From Uranotaenia lowii (Eukaryota > Arthropoda > Insecta > Diptera > Culicidae): a stretch of DNA of 64,000 nt. The notes under the pieces are model-generated. The model ran no database searches, was not told the origin of the DNA, and saw nothing but the letters and a program-made list of their open reading frames with translations. Both the position numbers and the translations under genes were made by a program. This document shows positions 41,533 to 53,979 of this stretch, piece by piece (the first letter of the stretch is position 1; each line of letters opens with the position of its first letter). The stretch spans positions 189,713,127 to 189,777,126 of the forward strand of contig NC_073693.1 in assembly GCF_029784155.1 (NCBI RefSeq). The letters are read 5' to 3'.

Positions 41533-44512
41533 TTGCTAACCAGAGGTGCAAAGAGATCCCTACATGTAGCATGCAGCGCACGACTTTTAGCCGATTCTAA
41601 CAGACCGACGTCAGCCACGAAAGAATCGTCTTGCAAAGTTGCAGACTGATTCTTTCTCCCTTATGTGCAGAACGTCGAACGTGTCTGCAAGTAAAACCCA
41701 ACCGCGCGGTAAAATCCTTTGACTGCACGTTCCGAAAATTTCAAACCAGAGGTTTGCAAGCCCGAAGATAAAATCCCTTGAGCCGAACAGAAAGAATCAT
41801 TTCCGAAGATAGCTACAGTCTGCAAGTTGCTTGCATGCAGCGCGATGATGCGATGTACGTTTGCAAACTTGCAAGTTACAGACAGAACCGTAGACCCGTT
41901 CTTGTGCGGTTCGATTTGATCCACCCCAACCCAACCTAAAACCGAACCGAATCCATGGCATGGAGGAAGAAAATGATAGGCCGAGGTGCCGTCGACTATC
42001 CATTCAGTTGCCGTTCAGCCAGCGAAGCGGCATGCCGTACGACAAGAGCAAGGACATGTAGAAGTTGTTGTTGTTGGTGCCTTCGTGTTCGTTTCGTTTT
42101 CTTCTAAGACGGATTCGAAAGGAAGTGGTGCCCAAATTTTATTTGAATTTTCAATTATCATACCAGGGTGATTGATATAAATCATCAAAGCAAATACAAG
42201 CAAATTTGTTTTGATTATAACTTTGTCATTTTACAAGTTATTTATGAACACAAAGTTGTTAATTAAAACTGATCAAAACTCTGTTGGAAAATCATCTATA
42301 TTGTTTTATAACAGAGCTGCCTTAAAATTCTTTAAAGTTTCGTTCCGAAAAATTCAATCGATTCTCCAAAGGCAGGATCACTTGATTAGTAGGATCACAG
42401 ATTAAATTGTGTGAATTTCAATTTTAGAATTCAGTTTCATTTGCTTAGACATATATAAGAATCACGTCTTCTTTACCAAGTTATCTACAGTTTTTACAGA
42501 AAGTTTTTACAGATCGGTACAAAACTCAATAGAAATTCAGTGCTTGCTCGTCGTCATTCCAACCTTGAACTCAAAAACTTCACACACTGTTTGATTCGAA
42601 TCTTCTGTCAAAGTTTTATAACTTGTTTTTAATTAATTTCGCGTCCTGAACTCGAATTTTTGGTCAGATTTTGTCTATCGCATCCAGTATTACTGATAAG
42701 GCTTCAATCACTGTCTATATATTATTTTTTACTTCTTTGCTGAAGACTGTAAAGCGTTTTAAGTTATACTTTGAAAAATATCTATAATTCATTTTGGTAT
42801 AAAATTTCATCAGAATTTCGTCTCAACAGAAGGAAGAAAAAATTTCTTTTACTTCAAAGCCAAAATTACTTGCTGTCTTCGTAGAAACTTAAATTTTAAA
42901 AATCTTACTCAACGGTTGCTATTTATCTCAGATATTACGAAACTGCTTATAAAAAGCTGGACGTTTCACGGTTAAACATATCACGCTTTCGCCCATCAAT
43001 CAGTCAATTGCATAATCGTCAAAATAAGAAGTATGGAAACTGAATAAATTATTGATTTATGTTTCAAAGTCAGCAACTTATGTACTTTTTATCAAAATAA
43101 ATTGACTAAAGGATTAACATGAATGAACATTTTCATACAAATCGGAATTTTTTATTCAAGTTTTTAAAACTGTTTGCGTATCTTTCGTAACGAACTTTTG
43201 AAATCTGCCACTTTTAAGTTTAACTTCGCGAGAACTACTATGAAGAATTTTTGCAAAAGGCTTTGATAAGTATCTCAAATATCAAAATTTAAATAAAACA
43301 AGTCCAAAAAAGTAGATTTTCAAACAACTGCTGAATCACATATTTGAAAAACGCTGAATCACATTAAAAAAACGCTTTGATACGAAATATGAATTAATGG
43401 CATGAAATCAAATAACATCGCGTTTAAAGGTTGAAGTGACAGTGAGCACTTAGCTTATTTAATAGAACTATGAACGGTAATGTGTATCAACTCCATTTCA
43501 TTTTACAACGGTGACCAAAAAAGGCACTCAGCTCGATCATTTTATGTTAACCTGATTTTCTTTGATTTTTCTTTTCAAGCTCCTTGAATTTGTGAATGTT
43601 GGCAACCCTGCTCTCAATACTGAATCTTTAATATGTGATTCTATTTTATCAAGTGATCCTATCCATGGAGAATGGATTGAATTTTTCGGGCCGCAGCTGT
43701 GTTATAAAACAATAAAGATGATTTTCCAACATTTTTAAGATAAGCTTTTATTAACACTTTTGTATTCATAAATAACTTGTAAGATGACAAAGTTATAATC
43801 AAAACAAACTAGTTTTTATTTGCTTTGATGATTTATCTTAAACACCCTAGAATGATCATTGAAAACTCAAATAAAATTTGGGCACCACTTCCTTTCGAAT
43901 CCGTCTTAGAAGGAAACGAAACGAGCACGAAGGCACCAACAACAACAACAACTCCAACATGTCCTTACTTCTGTAGTACGGCGGCGCGCCGAGTGTTTTG
44001 CAGACAGCCATGTACATACGCTACACACGCACGCTTCGATGGCTGAACGGCAACTGAATTGATGGTCGGTGGCTGGGGCTCTTCGGCCTATCACTTTCTT
44101 TCTCCATGGATTCGGTTCGGTCGATCCTAGGTTAGTGGAACGAATCCAACCGCACAAGAACGAGTCCACCGTCCTGTCCTGTAACTTGTAAGTTGCAACT
44201 TGCAAATTTGCAAACGTACATCGCATCATCGCGCTGCATGCAAGCAACTTGCAGACTGTAGCTATCTTCGGAAATGATTCTTTCTGTTCGGCTCAAGGGA
44301 TTTTATCTTCGGGCTTGCAAGTTTGAAATTTTCGTAACGTGCAGTCATCGCGCTGTTGACTTTTACTTGCAGACACGTTCGACGCTCTGCACGTAAGGGA
44401 AATAGAATCAGTCTGCAACTTTGCAAGATGATTTTTTCGGAGCTGACGTCGGGCTGTTAGAATCGGCACTGCATGTTTCATGATGGGATCTCTTTGCACC
44501 TCTGTTGCTAAC
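41533..44512. mobile_element. 3-kb hAT-like foldback with arms near 0.9 kb
   Basis: Perfect 8-bp duplication TTGCTAAC at 41533-41540 and 44505-44512. Ends CAGAGGTGCAAAGAGATCCC (41541) and inverse GGGATCTCTTTGCACCTCTG (44504). Inverted similarity continues for roughly 880 bases (to about 42420 and back from about 43625) with small indels, followed by an AT-rich loop near 1.2 kb. CAGAGGTGC ends and 8-bp duplication indicate hAT transposase acting in trans; no transposase frame is present. Arms include GC-rich segments full of TTGCAAGTTGC-type short palindromes. Confidence 0.9.
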
Positions 44513-44686
44513 CAATCTTTTTTTCTTTTTTTTTCAAAAAATTTTATTGGCAATTGTGAGTAAACATTTGAATCTGTTAGGTTAAGAAAACTTAGAAAAG
44601 TAATTTTTTTTAATAAGTTTCAAAAAGTGTTGTTTTTCTTAAAAAATTAGTATAACCGTTTCAAACATTTTTGTTTCCCATTTCAG

Positions 44687-45203
44687 ATCACAGTTCGTAC
44701 AAGCTCTAATGTTATCGACCATCGCTAATATCCAGTCTTTTAGTAAAAACAATGAAAACGACGTGGCCGATGAATTGAATTCATTGAATATAGGAAGTAA
44801 TAACAATAGTACTGTTAGTAAGAATACTAAAAAGTCAACAGGGGATGCCGATGAGCAGCAGCAGGAAGGTGCAGCAAACAACAAGGACGATGGCAATTGT
44901 GATAACATAAAGCAGTTGGAAAGTGATAGCAGCCTGACGGATGAGCTGCAGAGTCTCCACACGCCACAGGTGCTACCAAGAACAGGTGTTGGTAAGGGTG
45001 GAAAATCGTCATCCAAGCCAGGCACTGGAGGTGGTGGTGGCGGTGGTGGTGGTGGCGGCGGCGGAGGAGGTATGGATCGACGCTCGCGCCAACAGCAACA
45101 GCAAACGGCTAATGCAGTAAAAACACGTGAACTAAAGCAGGCAAATTCTTCAGCCAACACGCCGTCATCGATGTCATCGAAACATGTTCCCGACTCTAGG
45201 TAG
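44687..45203 (+). CDS. Kcmf1: Kcmf1 last exon
   Basis: The two bases AG from the previous exon plus A restore Arg, giving RADRSQFVQALMLSTIANI, the conserved block RADRSxFVQxLLLST of KCMF1. The rest diverges: an acidic Ser/Asn-rich region with a SDSSLTDELQSLHTP-like stretch, a run of about 15 glycines coded by GGT/GGC/GGA (45028-45068), then a Gln-rich and Ser-rich end with TAG at 45201-45203. Acceptor tttcccatttcAG at 44686. The tail after the conserved block is longer than in human KCMF1. The antisense poly-proline frame here is a shadow of the glycine run. Confidence 0.93.
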
Positions 45204-48200
45204 TGCTGTATAGCAAAAACAATTTAAACAAAACAAAAATCAAGAAACGCAAAAAGGTAAAATACATAAGAATAATATCATCATAAAAATTCTATTGATC
45301 ACGAATGCATGTATGACGGCAAAGTTGGCATGAGCAAAAACACAGGAACTGGAAAATGAAGGAGAGGCAAAACTTTAATTAAATTATAAATATAGATCAA
45401 CACTTTATGGCAAAATATATAACATCTTAGGCATTATTATAACTGGAAGCAGAAAACAAATACATATAGTATATTCAAACAGAAAACCCCTATTGCTACA
45501 TAATTATGCATATTGAACTCACCAGTACGTTCTGAATTCACCAAATTTGATAATGAACGTAGTTTGTCAATGTTGGTACATACAATATCATGTTTCGGAG
45601 CACTGTTTTGGGGCAAAGTTTAATGCCATAATTTCCTTTGTTGTCTCTTAATTTTGGAACTAGTCATGAAAGCAGTTACAAAACCGACAGAAATTTTACA
45701 GGCTCCTGTTTTGTTTGAAGATATAATAATTTAGTAGTCGCATCAGCAACATGGGCGGACATGCACTTATTAGATGCCTTGCTAGATTTGTTTATCAGAA
45801 ACTGCTTTCTGATTTTGTTCACCATTTAGGTATATGAATATAAAACGTTGATTGGTTTATTGTCCATTATCTGTGAATTACTTCTTAACAAGTTTTCATC
45901 ATTTTCGATTTTTTTTTTGTCTTGGTAGAAATAGGAAAACATTAATTCAATAAAAATCAAAATGTATCCCCCCTGGACATAGACACAATAGTTTGCACTA
46001 AAGACTTCTTTTCATTTACCATCTTGAATAGCAAGGTTTTTCCTTGTTTACTAGTGATTCTTTCTTTCAAAATTTTTGTAAATGTTATTTTGCTCAATAC
46101 TTAACAATGCAGACAAACCACATTAAGAAATGAAGTCAGGCTTTTTAGTAACTTTATTTCAAATACTTCTCTTAACAGTTAGCCTCCTAAACCTCCCCCC
46201 CCCCTTTTTTTAAACAAATGAAAAATGTTATCTATTTTCAGTGCAAACTTGGTTTAAAATAGATTGGCAAATCGATACTGGCAATCTTCCACCTTTGAAT
46301 GCATGAAAGTAGAATTTAAGAATACACCGATTGACTGTGAGATAAACTATCCAAGAATTCTTATATTTTCAAATGCTTCATAACAGTGTGCAAATAATTA
46401 AAACACAAAGACATCGGCATCAACATCAATATTGTTTAGAAACAGGAAGATTGATCTTCTCAACACCATACAATAAATTTAAACATTTTGAGAAATAAAA
46501 AAATAGTCGCAAAGTCAGTTTTCCCTTTATTACGTTTTAGTTACTTTTATCGTTCATTTATGCTGCACATACATTTACGCTTAAAAATACAATTAAAAAA
46601 AACTAGGTATCAAAAATGTAACACCTATCCTGTAACAAGCAAATAATAAGACGAATAGTAACAGGTCCTTAGTTATTCTTAGTCAATATCACTTGCTTTA
46701 AGTTGATCGGTTCCTTATTCAAATTTTGGCACATCGAAAGAAGAAAAAAAACACTGCGTACTTTTTTGTTAAAATTTTCCTACATTGTGAGTGATGTACC
46801 CAAAAATAAATCTTAAAAATAAGGCCCTCAGAGCCAAAGGAATAAGAGTTTGCGTGTTGCGCGATCCTCCTTATATTTTTCGAACTGACGTAGTTTTCTT
46901 TAAATAAAAAAAATGAAAATGTAAAAGTATATAAATTTCACCACTTAAAGATTAAGTTACGAGAAATCATTTGGAACTACTAACTCAAAGTGATAAATTT
47001 TACACCTATAACCCTTGGGTTTTGAGGGCCCCAAATGAAAAGCTTGACCTTTCTTCTCATGTACTGGAAAATTTTATTAGCTATTTTATTTATTGCATAG
47101 ACTTACACACATCAGGCAATGATTCTGTTATATGAACACGATTCTTTTTACGACAATTATGAATTCAAAAGAAAAAAAATAACATTATATAAAAAACAAA
47201 AACACGTATATTTACCTAGTGCTTGTATAGAAATTTCAATTTTAATAAAAATGATCGATAATTGCAAAACAAAATAAAAATTCAATGTTGAAAATGAGTA
47301 TAATAAATATTGAAGTGCAAGGGTTGATTTTTGTTTTCTATTTCACATATCACTTCATGGAAGCTCTCGGTATCTTTCACAGATAGGAAGAAGCAAACTG
47401 TTTTCCAGGTTAAGAAGGGTATACGCTGCCAATCGATGACCGATGTTGCTTGGGAGTCGTTTACCGAAATTCATTAGCAAACAATTGAAACTATTCTGGT
47501 GCGTTTTTTAACAACGGCTTTGGAGGACAACTTACGTAAACAGGAACTTCCCTATGGCAGTACATCGGCGTTTAATTGATATTATTGAGAAACAGTTGAA
47601 ATCAAAAATATACTTTAAAACTGAACCCAGTGATGGTCATTGACTCAAAGATTCAATCACTGAACCACTCGGTGGTCACATTATTCCATAATCGTAATTG
47701 AATATTCTAAATCCAATTAACATGCGAAATATAATAAGTTTTTTTTTTGCATAACTTTTAATTATAAATTAGGTACTCCTCCAATACCAACCCCCAAAGA
47801 CTTTCCTGTTTCCTCACAACGTCCTTAGGCCAAATCCTTTCCTGCTGTCCAGAAGAAAAGAAAAATTAATTGGTTCCTAAAAATGTCAAATCTTCTTAAT
47901 CAAATATAAGAAAACCCCCCTTTCCACCAAAAAAACTAATACAAAAAGGGAACAAGTAAAAAATACAAACAAAAAAACAAGTTGAAAAAAATCAAAATAA
48001 CAAAAACATGTATAAGTATACAATTAGAATACAACCAACACGTGAAACAATCAACTTCGGGATGAATAAGCCACTGATGCCCAAAACGATTGAAATCCCT
48101 TGAGAAAAAAGATAAAAATATAAATTACTCGGTTTGTGTAATGTGTAAAGATCATCAATATTAAGGAAAGAACCTATATTTGACTTCTATTGAATAAGTG

Positions 48201-48312
48201 TGAATCTAATCAAAGTCGGTCGGTCTGTTCTTCCAATTATCTGTGGTTTTGTTTACAATCTCGTCTCAGTCAAAGCACGTGAAAAGTTAACTGGAACTTT
48301 TTTTTTACAAAA
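45204..48312 (+). other. Kcmf1 3' UTR and intergenic DNA
   Basis: 3.1 kb, AT-rich and free of recognisable genes. AATAAA occurs many times (for example 45949, 46495 and 46804), so the polyadenylation site cannot be fixed. A C-tract lies at 46194-46205. No TE termini seen, which contrasts with the introns and may mean that much of it is transcribed UTR. Confidence 0.5.
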
Positions 48313-49106
48313 ATGGTAAATATTAAGTTTTCGGGAAACTCAAATAATTTCAATTTTATCTAACGATACATTATTTGTAGCCAAAAAGTGTCCTCAAAGA
48401 TTTAGCCAAATGCAAGCATCCCCAGAGCAGGAAAACGCTAGCACTGGCGCGTAAAATGAAAAAGTTTGTACATAGCCAATTAAAATTGTTTACTATACTT
48501 ATCTAATTAAGCATTCAATTGATACAGAATCGACAAACGTGAGAAGAAAAAAATAGGACATGCAGTAAAAGCAAACATCGTCGGTAAGAAACTGGCTTGG
48601 TTCTCCGAACACTTGGAAGATCGCACCGAGCCGCTGACACCAAAAGAATTCGAAAGTCTGATAAATGAGTAAGTAAACGGTATCAACCCTTTTTGTCATA
48701 GAAAAGTGATAATGATTGTGGAGAACACTATTCATGTTTCAAAATGTAATGTTTTTAAGTATAAAAATTGCTATTAATTTTTCATTCCAGATATCTATCA
48801 AGATTCGACGAAGAACTAGAGCAAATCAAACTAGTACAATCGATTAACAAACAACGGATAAACCAACATGCTTCTAGACAAGCTTCCATAAAAATTACCT
48901 TGGAAAAAGAAGTCAACGATTTCAACGGAGGTGGCATCGAGCTACCAAATCTTTGTGACGCAAAAGAGTTTAGCCAGTTCCAACAATGGGATGGGAATGC
49001 GCAGTCTATTCAGCATTTGAAGCTGCTTTTTATATCTCGCAAACGACTACAAAGTGATGGTGAAAGTCAAAGTGAAATAAACCATGAGGAAATGGTTCAA
49101 GAGTAA
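48313..49106 (+). CDS. Tma16: TMA16-like ribosome biogenesis protein
   Basis: Four exons: 48313-48315 (ATG only), 48381-48463, 48528-48668 and 48791-49106, giving 180 aa. All junctions are GT-AG and the phases fit. TMA16 is a conserved nuclear factor associated with pre-60S ribosomes. Matching features: start M-PKSVL, basic HPQSRKTLALARK (HPYSRKAAQ in relatives), NIVGKKLAWFSEHL (NLVGEKLQWF), INEYLSRFDEELEQI, and later GGGIELPNLCDAKEFSQFQQWDG. The third and fourth exons carry most of the family signal. Length is close to the usual 200. It ends 48 bases before the stop of HMCES on the other strand, so the two transcripts are tail to tail and may overlap. Confidence 0.92.
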
Positions 49107-49154
49107 ATCAATTCAACAGTTTATTAACAACGAAAGACTGCCTTGTCTTAAATT

Positions 49155-51516
49155 CTAGGAACTTCGATCCTCATTTTCTGTTTTCAGTTTCTTGCTGTCT
49201 GAAGCGCCATCTTGCTCACGGTCTGCCGGTTCATCGTTTGTCCTCTTTTGGGTTATTAACCATGTTTGCATAAGTTTGCTCTTTGGCGTCCCTAGTCCCT
49301 TGGGTTTTGTTTCTCCAATTTCAAACGGTTTATTGCATTGCTCTGACTTGTTGCGTGAATTGTTCACTAGATTCGATACGCCGTACCATTGAATCCGTTC
49401 AGAAGGTTTTAACATGTTAAGAGCGCGATTCGAAGGTACACGTTTGAAGTCCAACCAAGCATTTACTTCTTCTTCATTCTCCAAAATAGCCGGTATACGA
49501 TGATGGATTTTAGAAAACTTTTCATTAGACTCAAACGTGATCACCGTGTAGCTATAGAGCTTATCACCGTTTTCATCTTCCCAGACATCGAATAATCCGG
49601 CCATCTTCAACAATTTTATTCCGGAATTCTTTAAATCCCACGTATCCTTATTTTCCATTCGAACGCCGTCTGCTTGTGGCATATGTATGAAAAAGGCCGG
49701 TCTTTCGGAAGCTTTCAGTGCTTTGGTGGTTTGCCATTCATAAAATCCCTCGCAAAGAATCACACACCGTTGACCAGCCTGCAGTAACGGATTATAAAGT
49801 TTGGACATAGCTAGCCCTTCTAGTCGGCAATTGTTGGTGGTGAGGCCATGCTTCCGATAGTCTCCTTTGTGCCAACGTGGAACTAAACTCCACATCATTG
49901 GCACCAAGGTGCGCTCGCTGCTATCCTTCAAATCGTTGAAGTGAGCAGCTGACACAAGAACCGGGCTGATGTCCGTGGGTGCCAGATTATAAGAGGGCTG
50001 ATATTTGCGACCGCAATTGAACTCGTTGCGATATTCGGGAATTTTGAATTTATTAGACTTTTCATCATTGCTTGTCTGTGGTTTAATGTACTTGCAACAG
50101 CATTGAATTTCCTTCGGCTCGAGCGTTCTGCAAAGAGAAAAAAAACAACAGTCAAATCGAGTCGCAGATCTTCTATTTTGTTCGAGACTTCAGAAGCTTT
50201 AGTTATAGGACTGACAATTGTCCCCAGTCATTAGTCGTTCGTCGTGCTGAGAAAAAAAGATAGAATTCACCTATAAAAATGCTAAAACCAAAAAACGTAA
50301 AGCTTACGTTGAGATAAGATGAGAACCCGGTAGAATGTACCTTTTCGGCCAGTGAATTCCAAAAAGGTAAAATTTACATTTTTGCTTAGAGAATGAAAAA
50401 AGGTAAAATTTACCGAGAAAGATGGTTGGAAAAAATCACCTCTGCTTTTCGGTAAATTTTATCTTCGTTTTTATTTTCCGCGAGAGTCTCGAATTGAGTT
50501 GGTTCTGGATTAAATAGAAGTTTTCTAATTAGGCGTGCAAAAAGTAGCGTGTTTACGTGCACCGAAAAAACTTTTCACATGAACGCTACGTGAAAATGTA
50601 CATGGATTTTTGTCACCATGAAAATCACGTGGAACTTACGTGAATTTCAGGTAGCAAACAGAGCTCGCGCAGCAAGCGGATTTCACGTAATTTTCATATG
50701 AGTTGTATATGAAATCAACGTAGATCGAATGTGGTAAGGGATTTGTTCTGCTACATGTAATTCACGTAGATTTCATTGTCTCATTAACGTAGGGAGTTTT
50801 TTGGATATTTTAACTAATATGTTTTGATTTTGATAGTCATCTTTATTGTTCGGCAAAATTGCGCTTGTCCTTGCGTAACATATGCATTTTCCATTTTCAG
50901 TCACTTTTCACTTTTCACTTCATTCAAATTATTAAACACAAAATTTGGCATTTGTTTAGCTGCTTTGACGAGTGCTTAGCCCTGTCCGCTGCCTCAATTT
51001 TTAATCCTGTTAAAAAAATATGAAAAATGTAAATAGCTATCACACAACAAAATATTATTACTTACGAAATAAATATCAGCTTTTCCATCACTCAGATTTG
51101 TTTGTCTTCATGCACCAACTGTCGGATCCGCGCCATATTGAAAACTGTATTCCTTCACACAGGTTTTACGTGAATGAGCCATTCAGGCTTACGTGAACAT
51201 CACATAGAATGCACAAAATCCCTCTGTACTAGACGGATCACTGGATTCTCACGTAAATCGAATGTGTCTTTATTTTGACAGCATTCAACTATATGAATTT
51301 CACGTAAGGATCAAGTGATTTTTTATTAATTCCTAAGTGCTTCACGTAAACCAAGCAAAAATTCACGTAACGAGTGGCTACGTGAAAATCCAGGTAAATT
51401 TAACGTTCCTTTTTCGGCTGAGTGTGCTAATAATTATTTAACAATAATTCTAGGCACATTTTCTCTTGAGTTTTGATTTTCTATAGAATTACTTACAAAC
51501 AGGTTCGGCCACACAT
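49155..51516 (-). CDS. HMCES: HMCES, SRAP-domain abasic-site crosslinking protein
   Basis: Two exons, 51497-51516 and 49155-50127, joined TT|A, give 330 aa. HMCES shields abasic sites in single-stranded DNA at replication forks by forming a thiazolidine crosslink through Cys2. The start MCGRTCLTLEP is encoded by the 20-base first exon (followed by GTAAGT), so Cys2 is present. Other SRAP landmarks: RKYQPSYNLAPT, MMWSLVPRWHKGD, NNCRLEG, CVILCEGFYEWQ with the active-site Glu, and FSKIHHRIPAILE with the catalytic His. The C-terminal LMQTWLITQ followed by a basic acidic tail resembles the PCNA-interacting end of relatives. The 1.37-kb intron holds two repeat families. Confidence 0.95.
50330..50475. 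repeat. copy of the GGTAAATTTACC repeat family
   Basis: AAAAAGGTAAAATTTAC, AAAAAAGGTAAAATTTACC and CGGTAAATTTTATCTTCG with the terminus TTTTTATTTTCCGCG match the ends of the element at 810-2766. Confidence 0.5.
50560..51420. mobile_element. TIR element with many TTCACGTA motifs
   Basis: Imperfect inverted ends CACCGAAAAAACTTTTCAC (50560) and, inversely, CAGCCGAAAAAGGAACG (51420), followed on both sides by GCTACGTGAAAATG-like sequence. The 0.86 kb contains at least ten copies of TTCACGTA or TACGTGAA in both orientations. No ORF. It sits in the only intron of HMCES. Confidence 0.6.
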
Positions 51517-52152
51517 CTCACTTAAATGTTCAATCTAATTAACACTGATTTATTAAAGATCGGTTTCTTTAAACCCTTTAAACTTTGTATTGCTGCAACT
51601 ACTTTTCCGCCTTAATTTTCGCTTATGGACGCTGCTTTTGTTTTGATTGATTTGCTTTCGTTACCACAGTTGATTTTATACAGTAGAACTTTGCTTGTTC
51701 GAATCCCTTTAAACTTTAAACAAGTTTAAAGATTTTTTAAAAATATACATATTTTGTATTTTCATGCAATTTGTTTTATTAAAAAATTGAAATCGTATTA
51801 ATAAAAGTACTGTGAGAAATTCAAATATACAATCAAATGAATGCAATAATGATTTTGTTTGATAGTTTGGACATCGATTACAAAATACTTTTTAAATTAA
51901 ATTTGTAATCAATACCCTTTTTTCTGGATTTAAAAGACATTCTATTTCCAAGAATGTAAAAATTTCAGTATGGATGAATTTAATAAATATGGATCTTACT
52001 GTCAGTCAGTTGTTTACATTCAATCATTCAATATACTGTGATGGGTGTGAAAACCGCTCGATAAAATTTTGGTATGATTCTGTTTCTTCAAATAAATTAA
52101 ACATCGGCGGCTATCGGCAAAGGCATTGAGTATTTTCGTTTATTTACAAAAA
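51517..52152. promoter_or_regulatory. divergent promoter region of HMCES and the 511-aa gene
   Basis: 636 bases separate the start codons of two divergent genes, so both promoters and 5' UTRs must lie here. No TATA box or Inr-DPE pair stands out. Possible Inr-like TCAGTT occurs near 52004-52012. Confidence 0.45.
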
Positions 52153-53979
52153 ATGATAAAACAATCATGGTAAGTAACCGTTTGAGTATTACAAGAATTC
52201 AACATACGAAAAAAAACCGAACGTTCTTTCAGGAACAACAAACAATACTGTGGCGACTTTTGGGTAGATTCGTTTGATGAATGGTATCGAAATGCGGGAA
52301 TCTGTGTGCAGGAGGATGAATTATCGTGCAAGGTTCCGCCAATGGAAAATGACATACCATTCGGTAACGAGCTGGACTTGATGGAAACGATAGATCATAT
52401 TGATTTACCGGCACATCGCCTATCAGGCAAAGTACGGCTGCAATATTTTAACTTCCTAGAGCGCCTGTTGAAGGACAACTACAAATGTTGGAGAACCGAC
52501 GTTGGCAGCTCGTACGATGATGATTCTATTACAGCGGATGAAATCAAACGCTGTGCGGAAGCTCTCGAGTTAAAAGCGGTATGCTCTTTTTTTATTTGCT
52601 ACTTCAACCTTGATACGAATATTTCGGTATTTTTTCAATAACAAAGTAGCCAAATGCTTATGCTTATGTTATATTTCCGTCGTTTCCAGGCACAATCTTC
52701 GATGATAGTATCGCTGTATCGCAATTATATTCTAAAATTGGTAATCACATCTTCACGATCCTTTTATACAATTATTAGGAAAGATTTTTTTTCTACAGAT
52801 TTCACAAATACGTAAAGAAACAAGAGAGAATGGTCTACATTCTAATTTGATCAACATCAAATTTACACCAAAGATAGTTAAATCGGAAAAGTGCCATGTG
52901 GCCATCCAAACTGAACAGATAGACTCTCAGTTGTCGGTTAAACCTGTGGTGATTGCTGCAGGAAGTTGCCCAACTCAACTGGACACTCAGTCAATATCTC
53001 TCGATGAGAAAATTCGTAATTTCAAAAGAAGTATTAAAAATTTGGAACGTCAAAAGGCTTCAACTAATCGCTGGCGAAAAAAATCTAAGCCCCACAACAG
53101 GAAAGAAGAATCTCCGCCAATTAGAAAAATGCCTAACGAAGAGCTGGTTCCTTCAGATTTGGCGCCGAAATCCCTCGAAACGCAGTTGCCGACTTGCGCT
53201 CCGGCCGATGATGATGATCAAATTATGCGAGAGTTGGAAGTTATGTTCAATGCCGGGAATGAGGAGAATATTTTTGATTCTTGTGAAAACCAAGTTCAGA
53301 TAAAAGCCATAATGAGTGAAATAGAAAAGTTCGTCCCTCAGGTTCCATGTACCTTAATGCAACCCGTTTCATGCGCTTCTGTTGCCCAGGAACCTTGGGC
53401 TCAGTCGCCCCAGTATTCGAAGGAATCATCGGACAACCCCAAAGCCGCCATAGATACGATAGGTAAAATTGAAAATGCAGAGTCGAAACGAGAAGACTTG
53501 AAAAAAAGTCTGTGGCCCTGTGAATATCACATGCAGAAGTTGAAACTTCGTGATTTGATGAGTAACATTGCGGACAACAATTATCAGCGATACGAACGGA
53601 TCCGCAGCAGTTTTTTGGTTTTGTTCGGTGAGCTGGAAGAGGAAGATGAACAAGGACCGTACAGTCCATCGATCGATCTGGACGAAGTGCTGGTTTCAAG
53701 TTGCCGCCAAAGGATAGCAAAGTGGGTGGTACAAGCCCTTATGAAACCTCTGAACGATGGGCTTATAGGTAACCGGTTCCTATTTAAAAAGCTCGCCAAA
53801 CATGTTGCAGACAATATTATATACCAAAATCAATACCCTGGTATGATTTTCATTTTGCATACTTTTTATTTTCAATGTATTTATGGTCTTTTGTTTTAGA
53901 CGAGCGGTTTATCAAAAACTTTGTGGCTGATTACTTCTGCTCCCATAATGCTATCATGTCAATCGGTGACATGGTGTAG
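52153..53979 (+). CDS. unrecognised 511-aa protein, five exons
   Basis: Exons 52153-52169, 52233-52578, 52690-52740, 52799-53840 and 53900-53979; all junctions are GT-AG and phases fit to give 1536 bases. The N-terminal part (about 1-140) is compact and rich in aromatic residues: NNKQYCGDFWVDSFDEWYR, YFNFLERLLKDNY, DDDSITADEIKRCAEAL. The centre (about 165-350) is polar and low in hydrophobics, with a short coiled coil DEKIRNFKRSIKNLERQK. The C-terminal part (about 370-511) looks folded: WPCEYHMQKLKLRDLMSNI, an acidic patch LEEEDEQGPYSPS, then RIAKWVVQALMKPLNDGLIG and RFIKNFVADYFC. I do not recognise the family; no membrane segment or signal peptide. A nuclear or cytoskeletal scaffold is one possibility, no more. 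Divergent from HMCES. Confidence 0.85.

Noticed and set aside
44639..45160. 173-codon minus-strand frame with a poly-proline run
   Set aside because: Antisense of the glycine run in the last Kcmf1 exon, which has family support.
52953..53814. Other frames across the fourth exon of the 511-aa gene
   Set aside because: Shadows; the spliced frame has consistent phases at every junction.
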